DNA of 64,000 bases from Pedobacter heparinus DSM 2366. GTDB lineage: Bacteria; Bacteroidota; Bacteroidia; Sphingobacteriales; Sphingobacteriaceae. Under the pieces are notes generated by a model. The model was not told where the DNA came from. It worked only from the letters and a program-made list of their open reading frames with translations, and made no database searches. The position numbers and the translations under genes were made by a program. This document shows, piece after piece, positions 43,585 to 52,712 of this stretch. Position 1 is the first letter of the stretch; each line of letters begins with the position of its first letter. The stretch lies in assembly GCF_000023825.1 (NCBI RefSeq), contig NC_013061.1, positions 4,898,001-4,962,000 on the forward strand, written 5' to 3'.

Positions 43585-43608
43585 TTTCTAATTTTAACAG
43601 GTTAGCAT

Positions 43609-44778
43609 TTAAAATTTACCCCAGAAAGTAAGTTCTGAAATGGTGACCTGCCCGGTTCCACCCCATGTTTCGAGCGTTTTAAAACGCAGATAACGATACG
43701 CAGGAGGGGTATCCGGCATTTCAAAATCTTCACCATTCGTATAACCATAAGCGATATCTTCTTTGGTTACCCCTACGGCCCCGGATGGTTTATAGGAATC
43801 AAATTTACCGATCAGTGTCCAGCTTGCCCAACTGCCATCCAGCGCGGGGGCGTTAGAACCATACAGTTCGAAAGATTTTACGCAGGCACCCGTATAAGTA
43901 TAGGGGTCTGTCCGTTGATGCTCTTTCATGCGGCTAAGTACCACCGGTACTTTCAGATCAATAGAAAACCACTGCGGTATAGGTGTATTGTTACCTGAAG
44001 CATAGATATTGGTGCTTGCCACCCCATCCCACATAAAGCTTAAGGCATAAGCGGAAGATAATGCCGCCTGGTCTGTAGGTAAGATATAAGTGCCAAAAGG
44101 CTTGGGTACTCTTTGTTCGAACAGCGGGGTCAGGTCTTTGACAATGGCCAGCGACTTATTGCCCCAGCGATCTCTCAGATAAACAGAGAACTTCATCTGT
44201 TTGGAACTCAGGCCGCGTATAGAATAGGATCCGGCGGCTGCAGCAGTGTAGAATGTTTGCAGCGGGCGTAATACACCGGCACCTGCAGTATCCGCATCGA
44301 TAACAATGGCCAAGTTGGCCTTCAGTGTATTTTTAATCCTCACTTTTACACCCCCAAAGCCCGGTTCTATACTTAAATCACCATAAGCGAGTTCGACAGG
44401 CGGGGTAAGCGGCTGAATCTTTACGGTTACAGGTTCGGAAATTTTTTCATTTTTCCCAATGCTATAAACTTTTACTTCATGTTCTTTGGTATCACCAAAG
44501 CCTTCAAGCCTTAAGGTATCTGTATAAATGGAGGATTTACTTTCTTTAAATACGCCGGGCTGGATTTCATAAACTGCCTTTACATAAGATAAACTGATAT
44601 CTGCATTCAATTTATAAGTCAGCATTGCCCCACCTGGTGTATTTTCGACCTTTATATTGGTGACCTGACCCGGAGCCGCTTCACTGGTATCAATATGGTC
44701 TAATCTAGACTGTTCCTTACAGCTTTGGACAATTACAACTGCCAGCAGGGCCAACACTATGTATATTAATCTTTTCAT
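43609..44778 (-). CDS. DUF4959/DUF5000-type surface lipoprotein
   Basis: 389 residues from ATG at 44778, which yields a lipoprotein signal (LAVVIVQSCKE, Cys about 20); the in-frame start 36 bases upstream would overlap susD1. An N-terminal DUF4959-like beta domain (PGQVTNIKVENTPGGAMLTY, about 34-53) is followed by a DUF5126-like middle and a DUF5000 domain (about 240-389) with discoidin-like features: LPTDQ, FSIDLKVPVVLSRMKEHQR and YLRFKTLETWGG. These proteins usually lie after susCD in Bacteroidota and are thought to be surface glycan-binding proteins. The ligand is unknown. Confidence 0.8.
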   Translation of the reverse strand: MKRLIYIVLALLAVVIVQSCKEQSRLDHIDTSEAAPGQVTNIKVENTPGGAMLTYKLNADISLSYVKAVYEIQPGVFKESKSSIYTDTLRLEGFGDTKEHEVKVYSIGKNEKISEPVTVKIQPLTPPVELAYGDLSIEPGFGGVKVRIKNTLKANLAIVIDADTAGAGVLRPLQTFYTAAAAGSYSIRGLSSKQMKFSVYLRDRWGNKSLAIVKDLTPLFEQRVPKPFGTYILPTDQAALSSAYALSFMWDGVASTNIYASGNNTPIPQWFSIDLKVPVVLSRMKEHQRTDPYTYTGACVKSFELYGSNAPALDGSWASWTLIGKFDSYKPSGAVGVTKEDIAYGYTNGEDFEMPDTPPAYRYLRFKTLETWGGTGQVTISELTFWGKF

Positions 44779-44803
44779 GATTTCTTTTTTAAAATTAATT
44801 CCA

Positions 44804-46720
44804 TTACCAACCAATATTTTGGATTAAATTCTTATTGTTCAGGATATTGTTATCACGAATCGGCCAGAAATAGTCTTTCATTGAAAATCTGGGTGTAAAC
44901 ACCAGTTTTCTGCGGTAGTATAAATTTGCAGTAGACTGCTCGATGTCCCATCCCTGAATCGGCTTGATATACTCCTGAGGAGCTTCTTTCCATCTTCTAA
45001 GATCCCAGAAACGGGCACCTTCAAAAGCAAGCTCTATTAAGGTTTCCCTGTGGATAATATCTTTCATCCCGGCCTGAGTCGTGTACTTGGTATTATTTGC
45101 ATACAGATCCCAGGATTCTTTAACTGATTTGAGACCAGCCCGGGCACGTACTTTATTGATATAAGTATGTACTTCTGCAACAGGTCCGCTTTTCTCATTC
45201 AGTGCTTCTGCATATAACAGATATAATTGCGACAAACGGATTAACGGCCACGGATAATTGTTGACGCTATAATCGGTCATTGCACTACCCTGGGTATTTT
45301 GATAATGCACGTATTTTTTAATAAAATAGCCAGTTACCGAACCATAATCTGGTTTTCCTTTACCATTTTGCTGCCCCTTTTTGGCCATTACATAATATGT
45401 ACTTGCAGGTACTGCATCATTAAAATAACCCTGTCCGTACCAAATGCCCCCATCAAAGCCCAGATTGGCATAAAAACGTGGCTCACGGTCGAAATTGACA
45501 GAGGAGGTTTCATAATTTAATTTAATGAGCCGCTGATCTTCAACCGTACCTGCCCTTGTAGCTGGCTGGTTCAGGTTCCAGGTCCTATCTTCCGTTGTAG
45601 GTACGCCATTCTCGGTGTAAAACATGTCTACGATTTTTAACGGCGGGGCCAGTTCGTATCCAATGAAGGGATTGTCCTGGTATAATGGGTTGACATTAGG
45701 TGTTGCATTTAACTGGATGTTAGCTGAAAGGCTTTGGGTATTTGCCCAGATAATTTCAGAATTCCATTTTTCTGCGAAAGCATTTCTTAAGCTGAGTTGC
45801 AATTTCATCTGATCCGACAACACGAAGGTTGATGAAGCCGCATTGAACTCATACAGTTTTAACCCTGCTGCCTCGCATACGTCTATTGCCTGTTTACAGG
45901 CTACTACAGCCGAATCCCATTTAGCAGGAACCACCTGCTGGTTAAATAGTTGTGTCCCATCAGCGTTTTTTAAACTGGCCTGATCGGCATTTCCATTAAA
46001 CAATGGGCTTGCAGCCGTTACCATAACTTTAGCCTTTAAAGAATACACAATAGGTTTGGTGATACGGCCCAGCATTTTAACCGGATCATTGATGGTAGGC
46101 TGTAATACATCTTTTGATTCATCGAGCAATTGCTTGATATAAGCAAAACAGCTGTCTACAGGTGCTCTGGTAATTTTCACAGAGGAGATGTTTACATCAA
46201 CCGGCAAATTCTCTTTGATCAGCGGAATTGGCCCATACATACGTACCAGATAAAAATGGTAATAAGCTTTAAGGAATTTGACCTCAGCAATCCATTCTCT
46301 TTTTTCTTCTGGCTTAAGGTCGGGTACCCTCTCTACATTTTCCAGGAAGATGTTACAGTCGCGCAAGCCTTTATAGAGGTTTACCCAAATAAATTCTCCG
46401 ACAGGATTAACCGTAGCCTGACGCCCCATTGCAATTTCAAAAATTCCATGGTTGAAATTTGGTTTTGGCGGACGGTCAATTGCCCATATTTCATCGCCAC
46501 CTAAAATTGAAGGGTCCTGGTCTAGGCTACCATCCTTTGGCATGTAAGAATAACAGGTATAGAGGTATTTTTCCGCTTCTGAGCGCATCGCAAATGCATT
46601 GTCTATGGTTGCGACGTTATCAGGGATAATGTCCAGATATTTTTTACAGGAACTTAATCCGGAAATAACAATAAGGATGGCAACTTTTAAGCACCACTGC
46701 CTTTTTATAGCATATTTCAT
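44804..46720 (-). CDS. susD: RagB/SusD family nutrient uptake lipoprotein (pair 1)
   Basis: 638 residues, longer than classical SusD (about 550). The lipoprotein signal is LIVISGLSSCKKYLDIIPD (Cys about 26). SusD landmarks include ATIDNAFAMRSEAEKYLYTCYSY (about 37-59) and AEVKFLKAYYHFYLVRMYGPIPLI (about 145-168), with the C-terminal LAFEGARFWDLRRWKEA. SusD forms the lid on the SusC barrel and binds the glycan. It lies 14 bases after susC1. Confidence 0.94.
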   Translation of the reverse strand: MKYAIKRQWCLKVAILIVISGLSSCKKYLDIIPDNVATIDNAFAMRSEAEKYLYTCYSYMPKDGSLDQDPSILGGDEIWAIDRPPKPNFNHGIFEIAMGRQATVNPVGEFIWVNLYKGLRDCNIFLENVERVPDLKPEEKREWIAEVKFLKAYYHFYLVRMYGPIPLIKENLPVDVNISSVKITRAPVDSCFAYIKQLLDESKDVLQPTINDPVKMLGRITKPIVYSLKAKVMVTAASPLFNGNADQASLKNADGTQLFNQQVVPAKWDSAVVACKQAIDVCEAAGLKLYEFNAASSTFVLSDQMKLQLSLRNAFAEKWNSEIIWANTQSLSANIQLNATPNVNPLYQDNPFIGYELAPPLKIVDMFYTENGVPTTEDRTWNLNQPATRAGTVEDQRLIKLNYETSSVNFDREPRFYANLGFDGGIWYGQGYFNDAVPASTYYVMAKKGQQNGKGKPDYGSVTGYFIKKYVHYQNTQGSAMTDYSVNNYPWPLIRLSQLYLLYAEALNEKSGPVAEVHTYINKVRARAGLKSVKESWDLYANNTKYTTQAGMKDIIHRETLIELAFEGARFWDLRRWKEAPQEYIKPIQGWDIEQSTANLYYRRKLVFTPRFSMKDYFWPIRDNNILNNKNLIQNIGW

Positions 46721-46734
46721 ATCGTATGTTTTAA

Positions 46735-49700
46735 TTAAAAGGTTAAATTAAGACCTGCGTTAAATACCTTTTGCAAAGGATAGCCAAGGCCATTACCAGC
46801 CATTTCAGCATCCCATATCTTAAATTTGCTCAACATCAGCAAATTGGTTCCACTCACATAGATCCTGAAGTTTGTGGCCTTGATGCGCTCTACAAGTTTT
46901 TTAGAGAAGGTATAGCCTATTTCGACTTGTTTTAACCTTAAAAAGGCTGCATTGCGCATAAACCAGGTACTAGGCTGGTTATTATTTGCATTTGGTGTAT
47001 TGCTTAACCTTGGTAAAGTAGCATATACATCCCTGTTTTCTTCCGACCAGTGGCTATCTGCGTAAGCCTTTAACAACTGATTGGTAAAGATGCGACCTGA
47101 TGTTGACTCTAAAGTATTTGGATAGTAATAGGGTACAAAAGGAGATGTAGCTGCAGGATCAATCCAGAATGACTGGTTGGCTGCCCCTTGTGCAAATGCT
47201 GAAATGTCAAATTTCTTGTAGCTTAAAGAGAACCCAAACCCGTACACCACTTCTGGAACTGTGGGGTTACCAATTGGCACCATGTCTGCCTCATTAATTT
47301 TTCCATCACGGTTTACGTCCGTATACTTAATATCTCCGCCACCATACACACCAAATTCCTGTTTTGGAGAGTTGAGTGCTTCCTGATCATCTACAAACAA
47401 ACGTTCTGCGATATAACCATAGGTCTGCTGTAAAGAATTTCCAACCCTTGACCGCCATGGTTCTGCATAATCAGGTTCTTCATATACCCTGTATTTACTG
47501 GTTGCATAGGTAAAATTACCGCGTACGGATAGCCAAAGGTCTTTAGACCAGGCCTGCTGAAAGTCGAGAGAGATATCTACTCCCCTGCCGCTTGCTTCAC
47601 CCAGATTTGACTTGGTATCGGCAGATAAACCCATGGTATTTGGAATGGAGGCCCTCGACATCAGGATATTGTCCCTTTTTTCTGTGAAATACTCTGCTAC
47701 CAGGTTCGATTTACCGAAAAGGCTTAATTCCATGGCCATATTTTGTTTGGTGGCCCTTTCCCAGGTGATGTATGGGTTGGCGTATCTCGTTACCAATACT
47801 CCATCTTTAAATTCGGTAAGATCACGGCCGAATACTGCACGGCGGACGTTTGTTTGCCCTATTAATACATTAGACAAGTAGAAGAAGCGGTCTTTGACAT
47901 CGCCGATCTGGTCGTTCCCCACCAATCCGTAGGTATAACGGAAACGTAAATTGGTAACGATGTTTTTAAGCGGTTCAAAAAACTTCTCGTTGGAAGCACT
48001 CCAGGCTACACCTGCCGACGGGAAAAAACCGAACCTGTTGGCTTCTGCAAAGCGTTCCGTTCCATTGTAGCCAAAGTTAAATTCTGCAAAATACCGTTTG
48101 TCGTAAGCATAAGTTGCACGACCTGATACGCCCATATTTCTGGATGGGAGTGATTGTAAAAGATCTCCGGCATTGGCATTAAGACTTTGCCTGGCAATCA
48201 TAACCAATAAGCCGCCAACGTCATGTTTAGCGCCAAAAGTTCTGTTATAGTTAACGGTGGATTCAAAATAGAAAGTAGAGGTTAGCTCTTTAGGCCCCTG
48301 GTCAAAGCCCAGGTATTCTGTCCCATTGGTATTGATCTGGGCTATTGAGTATTGGTTAGAGATGGGATCATAAGCACCAACCTGATAATAGAAAGGATTA
48401 TAAGCCCTGTTGTAGTTAAATTTGGAGGTTCTGGTTAAGTTAACCATCGCCCTTGCTGATAAGCCCTTGGTAATGACATCCAATCCCTGTTTTAATTCAA
48501 ACTGGGCCAGCATCTGGGACCTGCTTTCATCTTTATATCCCCTTACCATGTCGGCATAAGGATTAATGTACTTATTGCCCAAATCATAATTTCCGAACAT
48601 AATGTGTTTAACAAACTTATGTTCCTCATCTATGGGGAAATAAGCAGGGAAAAGTACGGGATTGGAACGCATAACCTTCCTGTACATCTCCGTACCTCCA
48701 TCAATCGGACCTGTATAATCATCAAAATTACCGCTTAAACGAACAATCAACTCGGTAGACTTGGTCAGGTCTATATTTACATTGGCACGCAGTGAATAAC
48801 TTTTCAGGTCAATGTTGTTGTTAAAGTTGTTCTTATTATCAACATTTAATATACCGTTATCTTTAGTATAAGACCCTGCAACATAATACCTCGTTATCGG
48901 CCCGCCTCCACTTACATTTAAATTATAACGCTGATTGGTGGCATAGTCTTTAAACAACATTTTGCGCCAGTCGTTGGCCGGATAAACCAATGGGTTGATG
49001 CCTTTAGCGGTATTTTCTATTTTATCTTCAAGGTAGGGCAATGCCAGTAAAGGATTTCTTGTTGCAGTTGCCTCATTTGCAAGTTTCATATAGGTTACCG
49101 GGTCTGCCAGTTCAACATTGCTGGTGGGTGCCGTTGCAGAGTTTTCTACTCTTAGTGACACTTTTGGCTTACCGGCAACCCCCTGTTTAGTGGTTACCAG
49201 GATTACCCCATTGGCTCCTCGCGCACCATATAGCGCCGTTGCTGTAGCATCTTTCATGATAGAGAAAGTGGCAATATCATCGGTTTGCAACCGGGCCAGA
49301 TCAGTTGTAGTAAGCTCGATCCCGTCGATTAGGATCAAGGGTTTGGTATTGGTACCAAAGGTAGTGATTCCGCGTACGAAGAAATCGGCATTGTCCGCTC
49401 CGGGTTCGCCACTCCTTTGATAGGCTATTACACCGGCCACCCTACCTGCAAGCGACTGGGTAAGGTTACTTGAAGGAATTTTCAGGTCGCCCGGTTTTAT
49501 AGTAGTGATGGATCCGATTACGCTTTCTTTTTTCTGGGTGCCGAAAGCTACAACAGCAACCTCTTCCAGTGCATTTTTAGGATCCGGTAGTAATTTCACG
49601 TCGAGTGTTTTCTGACTGCCGACTGTAATTCTTTGTGTGATGTACCCCACAAAAGAAAATACCAGAACCTCGGCATCATCATTGACCTGTATGGTAAATT

Positions 49701-49941
49701 TTCCATCTCCGCTGGTTACTGCTCCCCGTTCTTTACCCTGTACTTTTATAGTTACTCCGGGCATGGACAGACCTGTTTCGTCGTAAACTGTACCAGTTAA
49801 GACCCGCTGGACGGTTTGACTACTTTCGTTAATACAGTTGGTGGTGTAATTAAAAACTCCCTGCTTTTTTGTATTGAAGGCCTTTACCGAAACGGCACCG
49901 CACATCAGGATACAGGCAAGAAGAATAGGTATTTTTTTCAT
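46735..49941 (-). CDS. susC: SusC/RagA family TonB-linked outer membrane protein (pair 1)
   Basis: 1068 residues. A signal peptide (about 1-21) is followed by a carboxypeptidase-D-like domain (TGTVYDETGLSMPGVTIKVQG, about 49-69), a TonB box region, a plug (about 130-250, with SLAGRVAGVIAYQRSGEPG and YGARGANGVILVTTK) and a 22-strand barrel ending in FNAGLNLTF. There is no secretin/STN domain, so regulation by an ECF sigma/FecR pair is not expected. With SusD1 it imports oligosaccharides using ExbBD-TonB energy. The leader contains a 13-base repeat, GGTTTGTTTGGTT on the + strand (49984-49996 and 50099-50111). Confidence 0.95.
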   Translation of the reverse strand: MKKIPILLACILMCGAVSVKAFNTKKQGVFNYTTNCINESSQTVQRVLTGTVYDETGLSMPGVTIKVQGKERGAVTSGDGKFTIQVNDDAEVLVFSFVGYITQRITVGSQKTLDVKLLPDPKNALEEVAVVAFGTQKKESVIGSITTIKPGDLKIPSSNLTQSLAGRVAGVIAYQRSGEPGADNADFFVRGITTFGTNTKPLILIDGIELTTTDLARLQTDDIATFSIMKDATATALYGARGANGVILVTTKQGVAGKPKVSLRVENSATAPTSNVELADPVTYMKLANEATATRNPLLALPYLEDKIENTAKGINPLVYPANDWRKMLFKDYATNQRYNLNVSGGGPITRYYVAGSYTKDNGILNVDNKNNFNNNIDLKSYSLRANVNIDLTKSTELIVRLSGNFDDYTGPIDGGTEMYRKVMRSNPVLFPAYFPIDEEHKFVKHIMFGNYDLGNKYINPYADMVRGYKDESRSQMLAQFELKQGLDVITKGLSARAMVNLTRTSKFNYNRAYNPFYYQVGAYDPISNQYSIAQINTNGTEYLGFDQGPKELTSTFYFESTVNYNRTFGAKHDVGGLLVMIARQSLNANAGDLLQSLPSRNMGVSGRATYAYDKRYFAEFNFGYNGTERFAEANRFGFFPSAGVAWSASNEKFFEPLKNIVTNLRFRYTYGLVGNDQIGDVKDRFFYLSNVLIGQTNVRRAVFGRDLTEFKDGVLVTRYANPYITWERATKQNMAMELSLFGKSNLVAEYFTEKRDNILMSRASIPNTMGLSADTKSNLGEASGRGVDISLDFQQAWSKDLWLSVRGNFTYATSKYRVYEEPDYAEPWRSRVGNSLQQTYGYIAERLFVDDQEALNSPKQEFGVYGGGDIKYTDVNRDGKINEADMVPIGNPTVPEVVYGFGFSLSYKKFDISAFAQGAANQSFWIDPAATSPFVPYYYPNTLESTSGRIFTNQLLKAYADSHWSEENRDVYATLPRLSNTPNANNNQPSTWFMRNAAFLRLKQVEIGYTFSKKLVERIKATNFRIYVSGTNLLMLSKFKIWDAEMAGNGLGYPLQKVFNAGLNLTF

Positions 49942-50118
49942 GTTGTATAACTTGGTTAAGTGTTATGATTCACGAAAACAGAGGGTTTGTTTGGTTATTC
50001 TCTTTTCGTTATGAATTGATTTCCTGGGCTTCCATACGCTATAGCGCATTAAAAGTTACATGTAGTATTGATCTAAATCATAAGCGGGTTCCTTTCATGG
50101 TTTGTTTGGTTTTGGTTT

Positions 50119-51426
50119 TTAAAAAGTAGCAAAGAACTTTACCATCAGCTGGAAATAATGTTCGAATTCAGTTAAAGGCAGGGTTTCGGCTTTATCGTAC
50201 ACATCATGATAAGCCTGTATACCGCCCATGGTGTAAATGAAAAAAGATGGAACCCCTTGCTGGTAAAACGGACAATGGTCACTTTTACAGGCTTCATCCC
50301 TTATTTCTACCTTTGGTACCAGCTGATACTGGGTATTGAGTTTTGACAGCAGATCAAACTGTTTTCTGAATATGGTTCCGTTTACGACCTTAATGCCTTC
50401 TTCGCCGGTACCTGCCAGGTCAAAATTGACAAGGAATTTAATTTTCTTTAAATCGATGAGTGGATTTTTGACAAATGCTTTAGAGCCTAGCAAACCAATC
50501 TCTTCACCAGAAAATGCAATAAAGACAGTATTGTATTTGGGCTGGTACTGCGCGTAATAACGCAGTAGGTTGAGCATGAAGGTGGTACCACTGGCATTGT
50601 CGTTTGCACCGGGGAAATAAACTTTGCGGCCCAGCATGCCCAGGTGATCGTAATGGGCAGTGATGACAAGTGTAGAATCTGAGCCAGAATACCCTTTTAT
50701 CATTCCGGCAACATTCCGCGTCTGGTAATCCGGGACCAGTTTACTGTCTACATCAACGGTAATGGTTTGAATGGTTTTAGGATCAAGCCTTGGTTTGTTC
50801 ACTTGTATGACAGGCCGTGAATTTTGATAAGTGAGGGTTGTCCAGGTTAGTTTTTCTGTTGTAAAAATAATTAAGCCTTTAAAATTTAGCTTTTCGCTAC
50901 TGCGCAGGGCCCTTACATGGGCAGAGATTATTCTTTGTTCTTCGGCACTTTCCTTCCCGGCATCCCTGTTATCCAGCAAAATGAAAGAAGCCGCAGCTTT
51001 ATGAATCAAGCTTTCGAACTTTTCGGGGGTATTGATATCGGCCCTGCCCACCGTGACCACCTTAAATTTACCATGAACAGCGGGACTGGTGGCATCAATC
51101 AGATAATCTACTGCTGTTTTGAGCTTGGTGTTGTTGAGTTTTACACGCACTTTTCCAGGAAAGGTATTTACGGAGAGTTGAAAATCCTGAAAATAGGATC
51201 CTTTGTTTAGTGGGATCAGGTGAGATTTCTCAAATTCCCTGGCTATGAATGCAGAGGCGATCTGGTCTCCATTTGCCACATAGCCCCTACCCTTAAAAGC
51301 GGCTGAGGTTAAGGTTTGGATCACTTTTCTGGAATAATCCATATCTTGTGCGGCAGCATTAAAAGCAAGAGCCAAATGCATTGATATAGTTAAGAATAAT
51401 AACAGAAGTCGTTTTTTAGCTAACAT
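50119..51426 (-). CDS. M28 family zinc peptidase
   Basis: 435 residues from ATG at 51426, which begins a good signal peptide (LLLLFLTISMHLALAFNAAAQ); a longer start would overlap the DUF2264 gene. The di-zinc site is complete: VITAHYDHLG, FPGANDNASG, AFSGEEIGLLGS, VNFDLAG and AYHDVYD. A PA-like insert lies between the N-terminal helix and the catalytic core. M28 enzymes are aminopeptidases or glutaminyl-cyclase-like. Its place in a glycan locus is unusual and may serve a glycoprotein or peptide-linked substrate. The start overlaps nothing and the gap to DUF2264 is 10 bases. Confidence 0.9.
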   Translation of the reverse strand: MLAKKRLLLLFLTISMHLALAFNAAAQDMDYSRKVIQTLTSAAFKGRGYVANGDQIASAFIAREFEKSHLIPLNKGSYFQDFQLSVNTFPGKVRVKLNNTKLKTAVDYLIDATSPAVHGKFKVVTVGRADINTPEKFESLIHKAAASFILLDNRDAGKESAEEQRIISAHVRALRSSEKLNFKGLIIFTTEKLTWTTLTYQNSRPVIQVNKPRLDPKTIQTITVDVDSKLVPDYQTRNVAGMIKGYSGSDSTLVITAHYDHLGMLGRKVYFPGANDNASGTTFMLNLLRYYAQYQPKYNTVFIAFSGEEIGLLGSKAFVKNPLIDLKKIKFLVNFDLAGTGEEGIKVVNGTIFRKQFDLLSKLNTQYQLVPKVEIRDEACKSDHCPFYQQGVPSFFIYTMGGIQAYHDVYDKAETLPLTEFEHYFQLMVKFFATF

Positions 51427-51436
51427 AAATTTCAGG

Positions 51437-52702
51437 TTAAGGAATAGAATGATCGGCAGGCATGTTAACACCACTCCATAGTTTTTTCGAGGTCCAGTCG
51501 GCCGGCGCCCCTGTCCAGAATACATCGTTTGCTGGCAGGCCCAGTGGCAACAATCCTGCTGTACATAAGTACAAACTTCCGGTAGACATATAATATTCGC
51601 CTACATCAACCTGATGTCCGCAAAAGCCTATAGTTAACCATCCATTTTTATCAAATGTACCCGGGGCCTCGATCATGCGTTTAATGACCAGTGACATGGC
51701 CCCTCTTACCTGTTCCGGACGGATGTTTTCCGGGAGTCTAGACAGCAATGCAATGTGTGCCAGGGCTTGCAAGGCCCCAAAACGATAAACCAGAGACCTT
51801 CCGACGGGTGGAAATGTACCTTCAGGAGAGATGGTACGCTCCTGGATTGCAGCGTATCTGATGGCCCTTTCCAATACAGTATTGTAAACTTCCTGTTTTT
51901 CCAGGCCCTTGTCTGTCACAGTTTTTACGATGTCGATCAGCATGGGGTGGATCACAAAACTGTTGTAATAGTCGAAATGAAATTTAGGCCCATCGCCATA
52001 GATACCATCACCTTTATACCATTCTTCCAGTTTTTTGATGGCATAATCGATGCGCACTATGTCGCCATCATCACCTGCTCGCATTAAAAAGGCTTCTATC
52101 ATTGCCGTAAAAAGCAGCCAGTTGTTGTAGGTTGGTTTAATGTTGCGTGTAGACTTTAGGGCATTGATGACATTTCTCTTTGTTTCTGCATCTAATGGCT
52201 CCCAAAGCTGCTTGGGAGCCCTGATCAACGAATGAGCTAAAAAAGAAGCGTCTACCAGGGCCTGTTCATATTTCTGGGAAGTAAACTGCATGAAATCCGG
52301 TGAGGATGGGTTGACTGCATTGGCAAGGCTTTTACGGGCGAGCAGGATATATTTCTCCCTGAGTTTTCCTTCTGCTGTAGAATCGATACCAAGCTCCAGC
52401 CACGGTGCCATTCCGGCCATCAGGCGTCCGAAAGCTTCCAGGTAAGTGACTTTAGTCCGGTCGAATTTGCTGGAGGGATTCACTTCTACGGGCATGTCCA
52501 GTTTAAGCCTGCCCCTGCTTAAGCTTTCCAGTACAGGGTCGGCGATTTTTGTGAGCACAGCAATCCAGTATTTCCTGCTTTCTGCATTTTTTTTCTGCAT
52601 ACCTACAGGATTTTCGGAAGCGGGCCGTGCATCGGCTGCATTTATACCCAATCCCATCAGGGCTGCGGGTGGTACTAAAGATAAAAATCGGCGCCTGTAC
52701 AT
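51437..52702 (-). CDS. DUF2264 domain protein, exported
   Basis: 421 residues. The N-terminus MYRRRFLSLVPPAALMGLG resembles a signal peptide with an arginine-rich start, possibly Tat-type. The rest fits DUF2264: WLELGIDSTAEGKLREKY, LFTAMIEAFLMRAGDDGDIVR, KFHFDYYNSFVIHPML and a late FCGHQVDVGEYYMSTGSLYLC. The predicted (alpha/alpha)-barrel and company of glycosidases suggest a carbohydrate-active enzyme, but the reaction is not known to me. It lies 10 bases after GH3 on the same strand. Confidence 0.8.
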   Translation of the reverse strand: MYRRRFLSLVPPAALMGLGINAADARPASENPVGMQKKNAESRKYWIAVLTKIADPVLESLSRGRLKLDMPVEVNPSSKFDRTKVTYLEAFGRLMAGMAPWLELGIDSTAEGKLREKYILLARKSLANAVNPSSPDFMQFTSQKYEQALVDASFLAHSLIRAPKQLWEPLDAETKRNVINALKSTRNIKPTYNNWLLFTAMIEAFLMRAGDDGDIVRIDYAIKKLEEWYKGDGIYGDGPKFHFDYYNSFVIHPMLIDIVKTVTDKGLEKQEVYNTVLERAIRYAAIQERTISPEGTFPPVGRSLVYRFGALQALAHIALLSRLPENIRPEQVRGAMSLVIKRMIEAPGTFDKNGWLTIGFCGHQVDVGEYYMSTGSLYLCTAGLLPLGLPANDVFWTGAPADWTSKKLWSGVNMPADHSIP

Positions 52703-52712
52703 GATGATCGGT

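Noticed and set aside
50037..50046. CGCTATAGCG palindrome upstream of susC1 as an operator
   Set aside because: It is centred on TA, occurs once and does not match the motifs at susC2 or GH3.
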